DNA of 32,272 bases from Acidimicrobiia bacterium (GTDB lineage Bacteria; Actinomycetota; Acidimicrobiia; Spongiisociales; ZC4RG35). This document shows, piece by piece, positions 18,400 through 26,740 of this stretch. The notes beneath the pieces were generated by a model, which did not search any database, was not told the origin of the DNA, and saw nothing but the letters and a program-made list of their open reading frames with translations. Position 1 is the first letter of the stretch; each line of letters begins with the position of its first letter. Location: contig JALSJV010000028.1 of NCBI GenBank assembly GCA_026989215.1, forward strand, positions 1 to 32,272, in the 5' to 3' direction. The translations under genes were made by a program, and so were the position numbers.

Positions 18400-19506
18400 A
18401 TGAACGTGCCGTCGACGATCGCCGAACTCCACAGCCCTGCCGGCACGCTCGTCTCCGTGTACCTCGGCCGTCCGGCCGGGGCGTCGTCGGCGCTCCTGTC
18501 GGATCTCCTCAAACCGATCCGCGCCGCCGCCGACGAGCGGGAGCGGGCGGTGGCGAAGGCCATCAAGGCCACCTGCGATCGGATCCACGACCTGGCTCCA
18601 CGGATCGATGCCGAGCCATGGCCCGCGGTGGCCGTCTTCGCCTCCGAGCCGGACGGCCTGTTCGAGTACCTGCCGTTGCAGGCCGACGTCTGGGATGTGG
18701 CGACGGTCGGCCCCCGCCCCTACCTGCGGCCCCTCCGGGCCATCCCCGAGCTGCTGTGTGTGGGCGTGGTGGTGGCCGACCGGGAGCGGGCGTTCGTGTT
18801 CGCGTCCGAAGACGGGAAGCTGGAGCGTCTCGGAGAGCCCATCGAGGCCGACCGGGGGAAGGACAACTACGGGGGGTTCTCCGGGTACGAGGAGCATCGG
18901 GTTCGGGGTCGGGCCGAGGAGGAGACCTCGCGGATGCTGCACGACGCCGCCGATCTGCTCTTCGAGCGCCATCGGCAGAAACCCTTCGACATGTTGGCGC
19001 TCGGCGGCCACGCCGAGACGTTGGAGGAGCTCGTCCCGCACCTGCACGCCTACCTGAGGTCCCTGCCGATGCACCGGTTCGTCGTCGATCCGCACACGAT
19101 GACCGAGGCCATCCTGCGGCGGCACGTCATCGAGGGGGTCGCGGCGTATCGGCGGCAGCTCGAGGAGCGGGCGGTCGAGGAGGTGCTGGCCCGTCTGGGT
19201 TCGGGCGACGGGGCAGTGGCGGGGACGTCGGCGGTGTTGAAGGCGACCAACGCCCGGGCGGTGGAACGGCTCGTCGTCTCGGGGCGCTTCGAACGGTCCG
19301 GGGTCCTGTGCGACGAGTGCGGGTGGCTCGGTCGCTCCGGGGACGGCTGCCCGGTGTGCGGCGCTCGCCTGTTCGACGTCGACGACGTGATCGGACCGGC
19401 GATCGAGGCGGTGCTCGGCGCCGGCGGCGAGGCACTCCAGGTCTCCGTGGCATCGGCCCTCGACAGCCACGGGGTGGCGGCCACGGTGCGGTTCCCGATC
19501 TCGTGA
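18400..19506 (+). CDS. eRF1/Vms1-like (bacterial archaeo-eukaryotic release-factor-like) protein with C-terminal zinc ribbon
   Basis: VSVYLGRP N-terminus, DNYGGFSGYEEHRVRGRAEEETSRMLHDAADLL in GGQ-domain position, FDMLALGGHAETLEELVPHLHAYL, CDECGWLGRSGDGCPVCGARLF. Confidence 0.65.
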   Translation: MNVPSTIAELHSPAGTLVSVYLGRPAGASSALLSDLLKPIRAAADERERAVAKAIKATCDRIHDLAPRIDAEPWPAVAVFASEPDGLFEYLPLQADVWDVATVGPRPYLRPLRAIPELLCVGVVVADRERAFVFASEDGKLERLGEPIEADRGKDNYGGFSGYEEHRVRGRAEEETSRMLHDAADLLFERHRQKPFDMLALGGHAETLEELVPHLHAYLRSLPMHRFVVDPHTMTEAILRRHVIEGVAAYRRQLEERAVEEVLARLGSGDGAVAGTSAVLKATNARAVERLVVSGRFERSGVLCDECGWLGRSGDGCPVCGARLFDVDDVIGPAIEAVLGAGGEALQVSVASALDSHGVAATVRFPIS

Positions 19507-20621
19507 CCACCCGGCCCCTCGTCGGTTTCGTCCGGGAGCTCAGGGATGCCGGGATCCCCGTCGGGCCGACCGCGGCCGGAGAGCTCATGGCGGCAGCGGA
19601 GCTGGTCGGCCTCTCCGACGCCCACGACGTCTACCACGCCTTCCGGGCGCTCACCGTCACCTCCGTCGAGCAGATCCCGACCTTCAACGAGGTGTTCATC
19701 CGGTTCTTCGGCACCGAGGACTCCCACGTCGTCACGATCACGACCCCTGCCCCACCCCGAACCTGGTCGATCCACCATGCTCGGGACGAGGGGGCCGAAG
19801 GGGAGGGCGAGGAACCGTCGGAGGAGGAGGCGTACGTCGGTGCGTCGGCCCGGGAGCGCCTCGCCACCCGGGACTTCGCCACCCTCACCCCCGAGGAGGA
19901 GGCAGAGGTCAGGACCCTGATCGCTCGGATGGTCTGGCATCCGGCCCTCGCCTGGTCTCGACGGCGACGCCCCTCCCGGGTCGGAGACCGGCCCGACCTG
20001 CGACGGACCCTGCGAGGCTCGGTCGGCCCGGAAGGTGACCTGTTGCGGGTGGCGACCACGGAGCGGCGGATCCGACGGCGACCCCTCATCTTCATCGCCG
20101 ACGTGTCGGGCTCGATGGAGCGATACGCCGAGATGCTCCTCTATTTCGCCCATGCCGCCCGGGGTCGCCTGGGCCGCCTCGAGGCCTTCGTGTTCTCGAC
20201 ACGGCTCACCCGGATCACCCGCCAGCTCGAGCGGAGGGACCCGTCGTCGGCGATCGCCGAGGTGGCGGAGGCCGTCACCGACTGGTCGGGCGGCACCCAG
20301 ATCGGTGAGGCGATCCGCACCTTCAACGTCGAGTGGAGTCGTCGGGTGGGCCGGGGAAGCCCCATCGCCCTCATCGTCTCCGACGGATGGGACCGGGGGG
20401 ATCCGGGCCTGTTGGCGTCGGAGATGGCGAGGCTGCATCGGTCGGTCCACCGGGTCGTGTGGCTCAATCCCCTCGCCGGACGTCCCGGGTACGCGCCCGA
20501 GACGAGGGGGATGCGGGCGGCGCTCCCCCACGTGGACGATTTCCTCCCTGCCGCCAACCTGACCGACCTCGCCACCCTCATCGAGCTCCTAGAGTCGGTC
20601 CCGGCACGGAGGATCGCATGA
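19503..20621 (+). CDS. coxE: VWA-domain CoxE-like protein
   Basis: [51 protein letters not shown] (MIDAS DxSxS), [14 protein letters not shown] overlap with upstream gene. Confidence 0.88.
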   Translation: MTTRPLVGFVRELRDAGIPVGPTAAGELMAAAELVGLSDAHDVYHAFRALTVTSVEQIPTFNEVFIRFFGTEDSHVVTITTPAPPRTWSIHHARDEGAEGEGEEPSEEEAYVGASARERLATRDFATLTPEEEAEVRTLIARMVWHPALAWSRRRRPSRVGDRPDLRRTLRGSVGPEGDLLRVATTERRIRRRPLIFIADVSGSMERYAEMLLYFAHAARGRLGRLEAFVFSTRLTRITRQLERRDPSSAIAEVAEAVTDWSGGTQIGEAIRTFNVEWSRRVGRGSPIALIVSDGWDRGDPGLLASEMARLHRSVHRVVWLNPLAGRPGYAPETRGMRAALPHVDDFLPAANLTDLATLIELLESVPARRIA

Positions 20622-20926
20622 GAGAGGCCTTGGAGATCAGAGATCGCTGGGTGTCGGAAGGCAAACGCGTCGCCGTCGCCACCGTGGTTCGGGTGGGGGG
20701 ATCGGCGCCTCGCCCCGAGGGCTCCAAGTTCCTGGTCTCGTCGGCGGGAGAGATGGAGGGTTCGGTCTCGGGGGGCTGCGTGGAGAACGACGTCTTCCTC
20801 CACGCCCAGGAGGTCCTGGAGACGGGGACCCCCAAACTGGTCACCTACGGGATCGCCGACGACGACGCCTTCGAGGTGGGCCTTGCCTGCGGCGGGACCA
20901 TCCAGGTCTTCATCGAGCCGTGGTGA
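20618..20926 (+). CDS. XdhC/CoxI N-terminal-domain protein
   Basis: 102 aa with [39 protein letters not shown] overlap with coxE. Confidence 0.85.
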   Translation: MREALEIRDRWVSEGKRVAVATVVRVGGSAPRPEGSKFLVSSAGEMEGSVSGGCVENDVFLHAQEVLETGTPKLVTYGIADDDAFEVGLACGGTIQVFIEPW

Positions 20927-21681
20927 CCGACGTCTGGGAGGCCGTCCGCCGGGTGGTGGCCGAAGAGCGGCTCGCCGCCCGATGCACCGTGATCTCGGGC
21001 CCCGACGCCGGCATGTCGGCGGTGGTCGATCATGACGAAGGGGTGATCGGCGGTGAGCTGCCTCCCGAGATCGCCGCCGACGTGGTCGCCGACGCCAGGG
21101 TGCTGATGGAACGGGAGCGGCATCTCACGGTCACCTACGGGGCCAGGGACGTGTTCTGTGAGGTCCTCGCCCCGCGGCCGCGCCTGGTGATCTTCGGCGC
21201 CGTCCACATCGCCCAGGCCCTCACGACGATCGCCCGACTCCTCGGCTACCGGGTGACGGTCTCCGATGCGCGTCCCGCCTTCCTGACCGAGGCCCGCTTC
21301 CCCGACGCCGACGAGCTGCTGGTCGGCTGGCCCGACCAGGTGGCCGATCGGCTGGTCTTCGACCGGTCCACCTTCGTCGTCGTGCTGAGCCACGATGCCC
21401 GCTTCGAGGATCCCCTCTGGCCCCTCGTGTTGGGCACACCCGTTCGGTACATCGGGGCGATGGGATCGAAGAAGACGGCCGCTCGGCGTCGAGAGCGCCT
21501 CATCGCCGCCGGCTTCGATCCTGGGGACGTGGACCGGATCTGCGGGCCGATCGGTCTCGACATCGGGGCGGAGACTCCCGGCGAGGTGGCGGTGGCCATC
21601 CTCGCCGAGATGACCCGATACCGTTATCTCGCCCACGAGCCGCTGGAGCTCCGAGGCGAAGTCCGGCGAATCGGACGGTGA
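20920..21681 (+). CDS. XdhC-family protein with Rossmann domain (start GTG 20920 or 20923)
   Basis: [94 protein letters not shown]. Confidence 0.88.
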   Translation: MVTDVWEAVRRVVAEERLAARCTVISGPDAGMSAVVDHDEGVIGGELPPEIAADVVADARVLMERERHLTVTYGARDVFCEVLAPRPRLVIFGAVHIAQALTTIARLLGYRVTVSDARPAFLTEARFPDADELLVGWPDQVADRLVFDRSTFVVVLSHDARFEDPLWPLVLGTPVRYIGAMGSKKTAARRRERLIAAGFDPGDVDRICGPIGLDIGAETPGEVAVAILAEMTRYRYLAHEPLELRGEVRRIGR

Positions 21682-21688
21682 CGACGCC

Positions 21689-21709
21689 GGCCGGGGGAGG
21701 CTCCCGGCC
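21689..21709. terminator. Possible hairpin GGCCGGG-N7-CCCGGCC
   Basis: Inverted repeat just after the XdhC stop. Confidence 0.4.
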
Positions 21710-21777
21710 TTCCCTGGGGTGGGTGCCTCCCAGCGCTCGGCCTTCCGTGCTTCGACCTCGGCTACGGTGACGCCGTC

Positions 21778-22377
21778 ATGCGCGTCGCCGCCCTCGTCCT
21801 CGCCGCCGGTGGGTCCCGCCGCCTCGGCCGCCCGAAACAGCTCGAACCGTGGGGGCGGACCACCCTGCTCGGGCACGTGCTCGACCAGGTCCGAAGGTTC
21901 CCCGTCGAGGAGATCTGGGTCGTCCTCGGGGCCGAGGCCGACCGGGTCCTGGAGCAGGTCGATCTCGACGGGGTCGGAGTGGTGGAGAACCCCGAGTGGG
22001 CGGAGGGGATCGCCTCGTCCCTGCGGGCGGGACTCGACGCCCTCACCAGGTTGTCGAAGGCGGACGCAGCCCTCATCGTCATCGGAGATCAGCCCGAGAT
22101 CGAGCCGTCGGTGGTCGAGCGTCTCGTGGACGAGTACCGCCGGAGCCGCGGCCCGGTCGTGATCCCCAAGTACCGCTACGTCTGGGGCAATCCGGTGCTC
22201 GTCGACCGGTCGCTCTGGCCCCGTCTCATGTCCCTGGGCGGGGACGAAGGCGCACGCCGCCTCTTCCAGGCGCATCCCGAGTGGGTCCGGGAGGTGTGGT
22301 TCGAGACCTTGCCTCCTCGGGACGTGGACACCGAGGCCGACGTCGAAGAGCTGCGCCCCCGGCCACCCTTTGCTTGA
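21778..22377 (+). CDS. mocA: MobA/MocA-like molybdenum cofactor nucleotidyltransferase
   Basis: VAALVLAAGGSRRLGRPKQLEPWGRTTLLGHVLDQV, LIVIGDQPEIEPSVV, VIPKYRYVWGNPVLVDRSLW. Confidence 0.85.
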   Translation: MRVAALVLAAGGSRRLGRPKQLEPWGRTTLLGHVLDQVRRFPVEEIWVVLGAEADRVLEQVDLDGVGVVENPEWAEGIASSLRAGLDALTRLSKADAALIVIGDQPEIEPSVVERLVDEYRRSRGPVVIPKYRYVWGNPVLVDRSLWPRLMSLGGDEGARRLFQAHPEWVREVWFETLPPRDVDTEADVEELRPRPPFA

Positions 22378-22455
22378 GGGCCGTTCGAGAGGACCGGGCC
22401 GAGGCTCGGCAACTATCCTCACCGCCGTTCGTTGGGCGGTCCAGGAAGGAGCGAG

Positions 22456-22860
22456 ATGGCGACGATCGACTCGATCGTGGGGATCGGGGTGAAACAGGCC
22501 ACCAAGCTACGCAAGGCCGGCATCCGCACCACGGAGGCCCTGCTACGAAGGGCGGCGACCCGATCGGGCCGCAAGGAGTTGGCCGAGCGGACCGGGATCG
22601 CCGCCGCACAGATCCTGCAGTGGGCCAACCGGGCGGACCTCATGCGAATCAAGGGGGTGGGGGCCGAGTACGCCGACCTCCTCGAGGCGGCCGGGGTCGA
22701 GACGGTGAAGGAGCTGCGGCGCCGGAGCCCCAAGGCCCTCACCGCCAAGATCGTCCAGCTCAACGAACGCAAGCGGCTCGTGCGTCGGCTCCCCACCGAG
22801 AAGATGATCGCCGCCTGGGTCGAGCAGGCCAAGTCCCTGGATTCGATCATCAAGCCGTGA
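22456..22860 (+). CDS. DUF4332-like helix-hairpin-helix protein
   Basis: DSIVGIGVKQATKLRKAGIRTTEALL... LMRIKGVGAEYADLLEAAGVETVKELRRRSP; GGAAGGAG SD. Confidence 0.8.
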   Translation: MATIDSIVGIGVKQATKLRKAGIRTTEALLRRAATRSGRKELAERTGIAAAQILQWANRADLMRIKGVGAEYADLLEAAGVETVKELRRRSPKALTAKIVQLNERKRLVRRLPTEKMIAAWVEQAKSLDSIIKP

Positions 22861-22866
22861 ACGCGC

Positions 22867-22898
22867 CGATGGGGACCCCCTGGCGGGGGTCCCCATCG
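22867..22898. terminator. Probably bidirectional terminator hairpin between convergent genes, 14-bp perfect stem, TGGC loop
   Basis: CGATGGGGACCCCC-TGGC-GGGGGTCCCCATCG. Confidence 0.85.
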
Positions 22899-22919
22899 GG
22901 GAGGAGGAGTCGATCCGGC

Positions 22920-23429
22920 TCAGGAAGCCTTGGCGGTCTCGCCCGTCTTCCCGGCCGCCGCCTTCTCGGCGGTGGTGGTCTTCTTGGCCGCCGGTTTCTT
23001 GGCGGTGGTGGTCTTCTTGGCCGCCGGTTTCTTGGCGGTGGTGGTCTTCTTGGCCGCCGTCGCCTCGGCGGCAGGCGCGGTCTCCGCGGCGGCCTCCTCC
23101 TTCGGGGCCTCGGCCTTCTCGGGGCGGAAGTTGGCTCGCCAGGTGTTCAGCATCTCCTCGAGCTGGTCGCGCAGCCTGCTCACCTGCTCCTGCATCTGGT
23201 CGAAGTCGACCTTGGCGGCGAGCTCGTCGACGACCTTGCCCTCGCTGAGCCGGCTGATGAGCTTCTCGCCTTCGGCAGCCCACTCGTCGAACTGCTTCTG
23301 CGCCTCCCGGGACAGGTCCAGCGCGTTCGAGGTCAGCTTGTCGCGCAGCTCGTTGACGCGCTCCGAGGCGACCTTGGCCACCGCCACCGGCGCTCCCACT
23401 GCGGCGTAGAGGTACTTCTTGGCGTTCAT
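22920..23429 (-). CDS. Heparin-binding hemagglutinin (HbhA)-like protein with Lys/Ala/Thr repeat tail
   Basis: MNAKKYLYAAVGAPVAVAKVASERVNELRDKL coiled coil and AAKKTTTAKKP repeats at the C-terminus. Confidence 0.75.
   Translation of the reverse strand: MNAKKYLYAAVGAPVAVAKVASERVNELRDKLTSNALDLSREAQKQFDEWAAEGEKLISRLSEGKVVDELAAKVDFDQMQEQVSRLRDQLEEMLNTWRANFRPEKAEAPKEEAAAETAPAAEATAAKKTTTAKKPAAKKTTTAKKPAAKKTTTAEKAAAGKTGETAKAS
22969..23062. repeat. 33-bp in-frame tandem repeat encoding AAKKTTTAKKP
   Basis: gtggtggtcttcttggccgccggtttcttggcg repeated about 2.7 times; boundaries approximate. Confidence 0.85.
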
Positions 23430-23809
23430 GTCTCTCTCCTTGTCGGCTCGTCCGATGTGCCCTCCGCTTCGGCTCCCGCCTCGACGAGGGCCATGTAGAG
23501 GTCGAGCAACACCTGTTTCTGTCGGGCGGTGAGCCGGGGGTCGGCGTCCACCGCCTCCAGCACCGTCGGTGTCGACCGGTCGCCTTCGATCAGCCCTGCC
23601 CTCGTGTAGAGGGTCTCGGCGGAGATCTCCAGGGCCCGTGAGATCCGCTTGAGGATCTCGGCCGAAGGCTTCCGGATCCCCCGTTCGATCTGGCTCAGAT
23701 AGGGGTTCGAGACCCCTGCCCGTTCCGCCAGCCTGCGAAGCGAGAGGTTGGCCCGTTCCCGCTGCTGGCGGATGAACTCACCCAGATCGGTGTGCTTGCT
23801 CTCAGTCAC
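23426..23809 (-). CDS. XRE-family transcriptional regulator
   Basis: GEFIRQQRERANLSLRRLAERAGVSNPYLSQIERGIRKPSAEILKRISRALEI; TCAT overlap with the HbhA-like gene. Confidence 0.92.
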   Translation of the reverse strand: MTESKHTDLGEFIRQQRERANLSLRRLAERAGVSNPYLSQIERGIRKPSAEILKRISRALEISAETLYTRAGLIEGDRSTPTVLEAVDADPRLTARQKQVLLDLYMALVEAGAEAEGTSDEPTRRET

Positions 23810-23815
23810 ATCTGC

Positions 23816-23844
23816 AAGATACAGCAAGCAGCTAACTTTTGCAA
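23816..23844 (-). promoter_or_regulatory. Sigma70-like promoter TTGCAA-N17-TATCTT for XRE/hbhA-like operon
   Basis: Minus strand TTGCAAAAGTTAGCTGCTTGCTGTATCTT, then 6 nt to GTG start; contains repeated CTTGC motifs. Confidence 0.65.
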
Positions 23845-23875
23845 GCGCGTGCGAGGAGTCGCGTGCGTAGGGAGC

Positions 23876-24601
23876 TCAGCCCTCGAAGGTCGTGCCCACG
23901 GCGAAGGCCACCACGGCGCCGAGGCCCGCGATCACCAGGTTCTCCAGCCCGGAGATCACCGGGTTCGTCATCGTCACCCTCGTCTTGGCGACGCCCACCG
24001 CGAAGAGGCCGATGCCGGTGGCCACCGCCGACGCGAAGAAGGCGGTGCCCACGTCGGAGACGAAGGCGAAGGGCAGGGTCGCCGGGGCGGAACCGACGAC
24101 GAACAAGATCCCGGAGGCGAGGGCGGCCAGGTACGGATTGCGGCGCTCGGAGTCCACCACACCGAACTCCAGGGACTGCATCGCCGCCAGCAGCCGCTCG
24201 TCGGTCGCCGAGAAGATCGTCACCGCCGTCTCCAGGTCCTCGCCGTCGATGCCCATCTCGGCGAACATGTCCCGGAGCTGGTGCACCTCCATCGGCCGAT
24301 GGTGGCGAATGTGCTCCTCTTCCAAGGCCAACTCCCGTTGGAGGACCTGGTCTTGCGATTTCGTCGCCAGATACTCACCCAGGGCCATCGAGACGGCCCC
24401 GGCGAGGGCACCGGCGACGGCCGTCAGCAACACCGCCTTCGTCGACAATCCGCCTCCCACCACCCCCGCCACGAGGAGGAAGATGGAGACGAGCCCGTCG
24501 TTCACGCCGAGGATGATGTCGCGCCAGTACTGTCGAGAGGCCCCCACATGGGGGACGTAGGGGACCGTCGGATCGGCGTGGAGGGGGTCGTCGGCCACCA
24601 T
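23876..24601 (-). CDS. VIT1/CCC1 family membrane transporter
   Basis: YWRDIILGVNDGLVSIFLLVAGVVGGGLSTKAVLLTAVAGALAGAVSMALGEYLATKSQ... Confidence 0.92.
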   Translation of the reverse strand: MVADDPLHADPTVPYVPHVGASRQYWRDIILGVNDGLVSIFLLVAGVVGGGLSTKAVLLTAVAGALAGAVSMALGEYLATKSQDQVLQRELALEEEHIRHHRPMEVHQLRDMFAEMGIDGEDLETAVTIFSATDERLLAAMQSLEFGVVDSERRNPYLAALASGILFVVGSAPATLPFAFVSDVGTAFFASAVATGIGLFAVGVAKTRVTMTNPVISGLENLVIAGLGAVVAFAVGTTFEG

Positions 24602-24689
24602 CGGTGCCGAGTGTATCGCCCGGCTGGTCGGCCACGACCTCCACGGTCGTAACATGGCGGGTCCCGAGCACGGTGTGGTAGTGAGCTCG

Positions 24690-25703
24690 ATGATCATCGT
24701 CATGAGGAGAGACGCGACCCCGGAGGACATCACGGGCGTCGTCGAGCGCCTGCGCTCCATCGGGTGTGAGGCGCATGTCTCGGAAGGTCAGGTCCAGACG
24801 GTGATCGGAGCCGTCGGTGATCGAGACGTCGTCGGTCGGCTGCCGTGGGAGGCGATGCCCGGCGTGGAGCGGGCCGTCCCCGTCGTCAAGCCGTTCAAGT
24901 TCGTCTCCCGGGACTTTCAGCCCGCCGACACCGTCATCGACGTCGGCGGCGTCGAGCTGGGAGGGGAGCGGTTCGTCGTCGTCGCCGGACCCTGCGCCGT
25001 GGAGAGCCGCGACCAGCTCTTCCGCACCGCCGAGGCCGTGGTCGAGGCGGGAGCGCGCATCCTCCGTGGCGACGCCTTCAAGCCCCGCACCTCGCCGTAT
25101 TCGTTCCAGGGGCTGGGCGAACAGGGTCTGGAGCTGCTGGCCGAGGTGCGCGAGACGTTCGGGATCCCCTTCGTCGCCGAGGTGCTCGACCCCCGTGACG
25201 TGGAGCTGGTGGCCTCCTACGCCGACATGCTGCGGGTGGGGACCCGCAACATGGCGAACTTCACCCTGCTCCAAGAGGTGGGCCGCCAACCCAAGCCGGT
25301 GCAGCTCAAGCGGGGCTTCACCGCCACCATCGAGGAGTGGCTCAACGCCGCCGAGTACATCTACAAGGAGGGGAACCACCAGATCGTGCTGGTGGAGCGG
25401 GGGATCCGCACCTTCGAGACGGCGGCCCGCAACACCCTCGACATCACCGCCGTCCCCGTCCTCAAACGTCTCTCCCATCTGCCGGTCATGGTGGACCCGT
25501 CCCATTCGGGTGGGCGGCGGGAGCTGGTCCTTCCTCTGGCACGAGCAGGCGTCGCGGCGGGAGCCGACGGCATCATGGTGGACGTCCACCCGGCGCCCGA
25601 CACGGCGCTGGTCGACGGGGCGCAGGCCCTGCTGCCCGACGAGTTCGCCGAGCTGATGGACCAGGTGAGGAGGCTGGCCGCGGCGATGGGCCGGCCTCTG
25701 TGA
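24690..25703 (+). CDS. aroF: 3-deoxy-7-phosphoheptulonate synthase with N-terminal regulatory domain
   Basis: MIIVMRRDATPEDITGVVERLRS...; VAGPCAVESRDQL, GDAFKPRTSPYSFQGLG, VMVDPSHSGGRRE. Confidence 0.95.
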   Translation: MIIVMRRDATPEDITGVVERLRSIGCEAHVSEGQVQTVIGAVGDRDVVGRLPWEAMPGVERAVPVVKPFKFVSRDFQPADTVIDVGGVELGGERFVVVAGPCAVESRDQLFRTAEAVVEAGARILRGDAFKPRTSPYSFQGLGEQGLELLAEVRETFGIPFVAEVLDPRDVELVASYADMLRVGTRNMANFTLLQEVGRQPKPVQLKRGFTATIEEWLNAAEYIYKEGNHQIVLVERGIRTFETAARNTLDITAVPVLKRLSHLPVMVDPSHSGGRRELVLPLARAGVAAGADGIMVDVHPAPDTALVDGAQALLPDEFAELMDQVRRLAAAMGRPL

Positions 25704-25705
25704 GC

Positions 25706-26737
25706 ATGGATCGCGTCGCCATCCTGGGCACCGGGCTCATCGGCGCCTCCCTCGGCATCGCGCTGCGGGCCCGAGGTCATCGGGTCGACGCGTGGGATCC
25801 GGATCCCGATGCCCGACGGGGAGCCGAGGCGGTCGGGGCGGCCGACCGTCTCTGGGACCATCCCGACGATGCCGTCGGAGCGGCGGATCTGGTGGTGCTC
25901 GCAGGCCCCGTGCAGGCCATCGTCGAGACGGTGGCCCGGATCGAGACCTCGGCGCTCGTCACCGACGTCGCCGGGGTGAAGGGTCCGGTGATGGCCGCGG
26001 TGAGGCCGGGCCTGCGGTTCGTCGGCGGGCACCCGATGGCGGGTCGGGAGACCGCCGGTCCGGCCGGTGCTTCGGGGTCCCTGTTCCGGGGTGCCACCTG
26101 GGTGCTCACCCCGGGAGAGGGGCCGGACGGGGATCTCGAGACGATGACGAGGCTCGTGGAGGGGATCGGTGCCGTCCCCCGGGTGATGGACGCCGCCACC
26201 CACGACGCCGTGGTCGCCGCCGTCAGCCACCTCCCCCAGCTCCTCGCCTCCATCCTCGTCGATACCGCCGCGAGCCGACCGGCGGCTCTGGAGCTCGCCG
26301 CCGGAGGATTCCGGGATCTCACCCGGGTCGCCCTCTCGGACCCGGGCTGGTGGGCGGAGCTCCTCGTCGCCAACCGCAGGGAGGTCGCCGCCGCCGCCGA
26401 CGAGCTGATCGGGACGCTGCGGTCCCTCACCGAGATGATCCACGGAGCCGACGTGGCCGGTGTCGCCGCCGCTCTCGGCTCCGCTCGGGCGATCCGGGCA
26501 TCTCTGCGAGCTCCGGTGGCGGCGGTGGGCGTCGTCCTCGAAGACGAGCCCGGGGAGATCGCCCGGGTGGGGCATGCCCTGGAACGCAGCGGCGTGGATC
26601 TGCGGGATCTGCAGCTCCGCCACGCCACCCACGGCGGAGGGGGGGTGCTCACCTTGTCGGTTCGGGCCGAGGAGCTCGATCGGCTCCGTGACGCCCTCCG
26701 AGCCGAGGGCTTCAAGCTCCTGGGCTCTGCGGTCTGA
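25706..26737 (+). CDS. tyrA: Prephenate dehydrogenase with C-terminal ACT-like domain
   Basis: VAILGTGLIGASLGIALRARGH, VTDVAGVKG, FVGGHPMAGRETAG, HDAVVAAVSHLPQLLA. Confidence 0.93.
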   Translation: MDRVAILGTGLIGASLGIALRARGHRVDAWDPDPDARRGAEAVGAADRLWDHPDDAVGAADLVVLAGPVQAIVETVARIETSALVTDVAGVKGPVMAAVRPGLRFVGGHPMAGRETAGPAGASGSLFRGATWVLTPGEGPDGDLETMTRLVEGIGAVPRVMDAATHDAVVAAVSHLPQLLASILVDTAASRPAALELAAGGFRDLTRVALSDPGWWAELLVANRREVAAAADELIGTLRSLTEMIHGADVAGVAAALGSARAIRASLRAPVAAVGVVLEDEPGEIARVGHALERSGVDLRDLQLRHATHGGGGVLTLSVRAEELDRLRDALRAEGFKLLGSAV

Positions 26738-26740
26738 CGC

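Noticed and set aside
18387-19502. Long N-terminal extension of the CoxE ORF
   Set aside because: Upstream part is the out-of-frame shadow of the eRF1-like gene; the GTG at 19503 overlapping the TGA is the sensible start
22969-23062. Possible CRISPR-like repeat array
   Set aside because: Contiguous 33-bp coding repeat without spacers, inside the HbhA-like ORF
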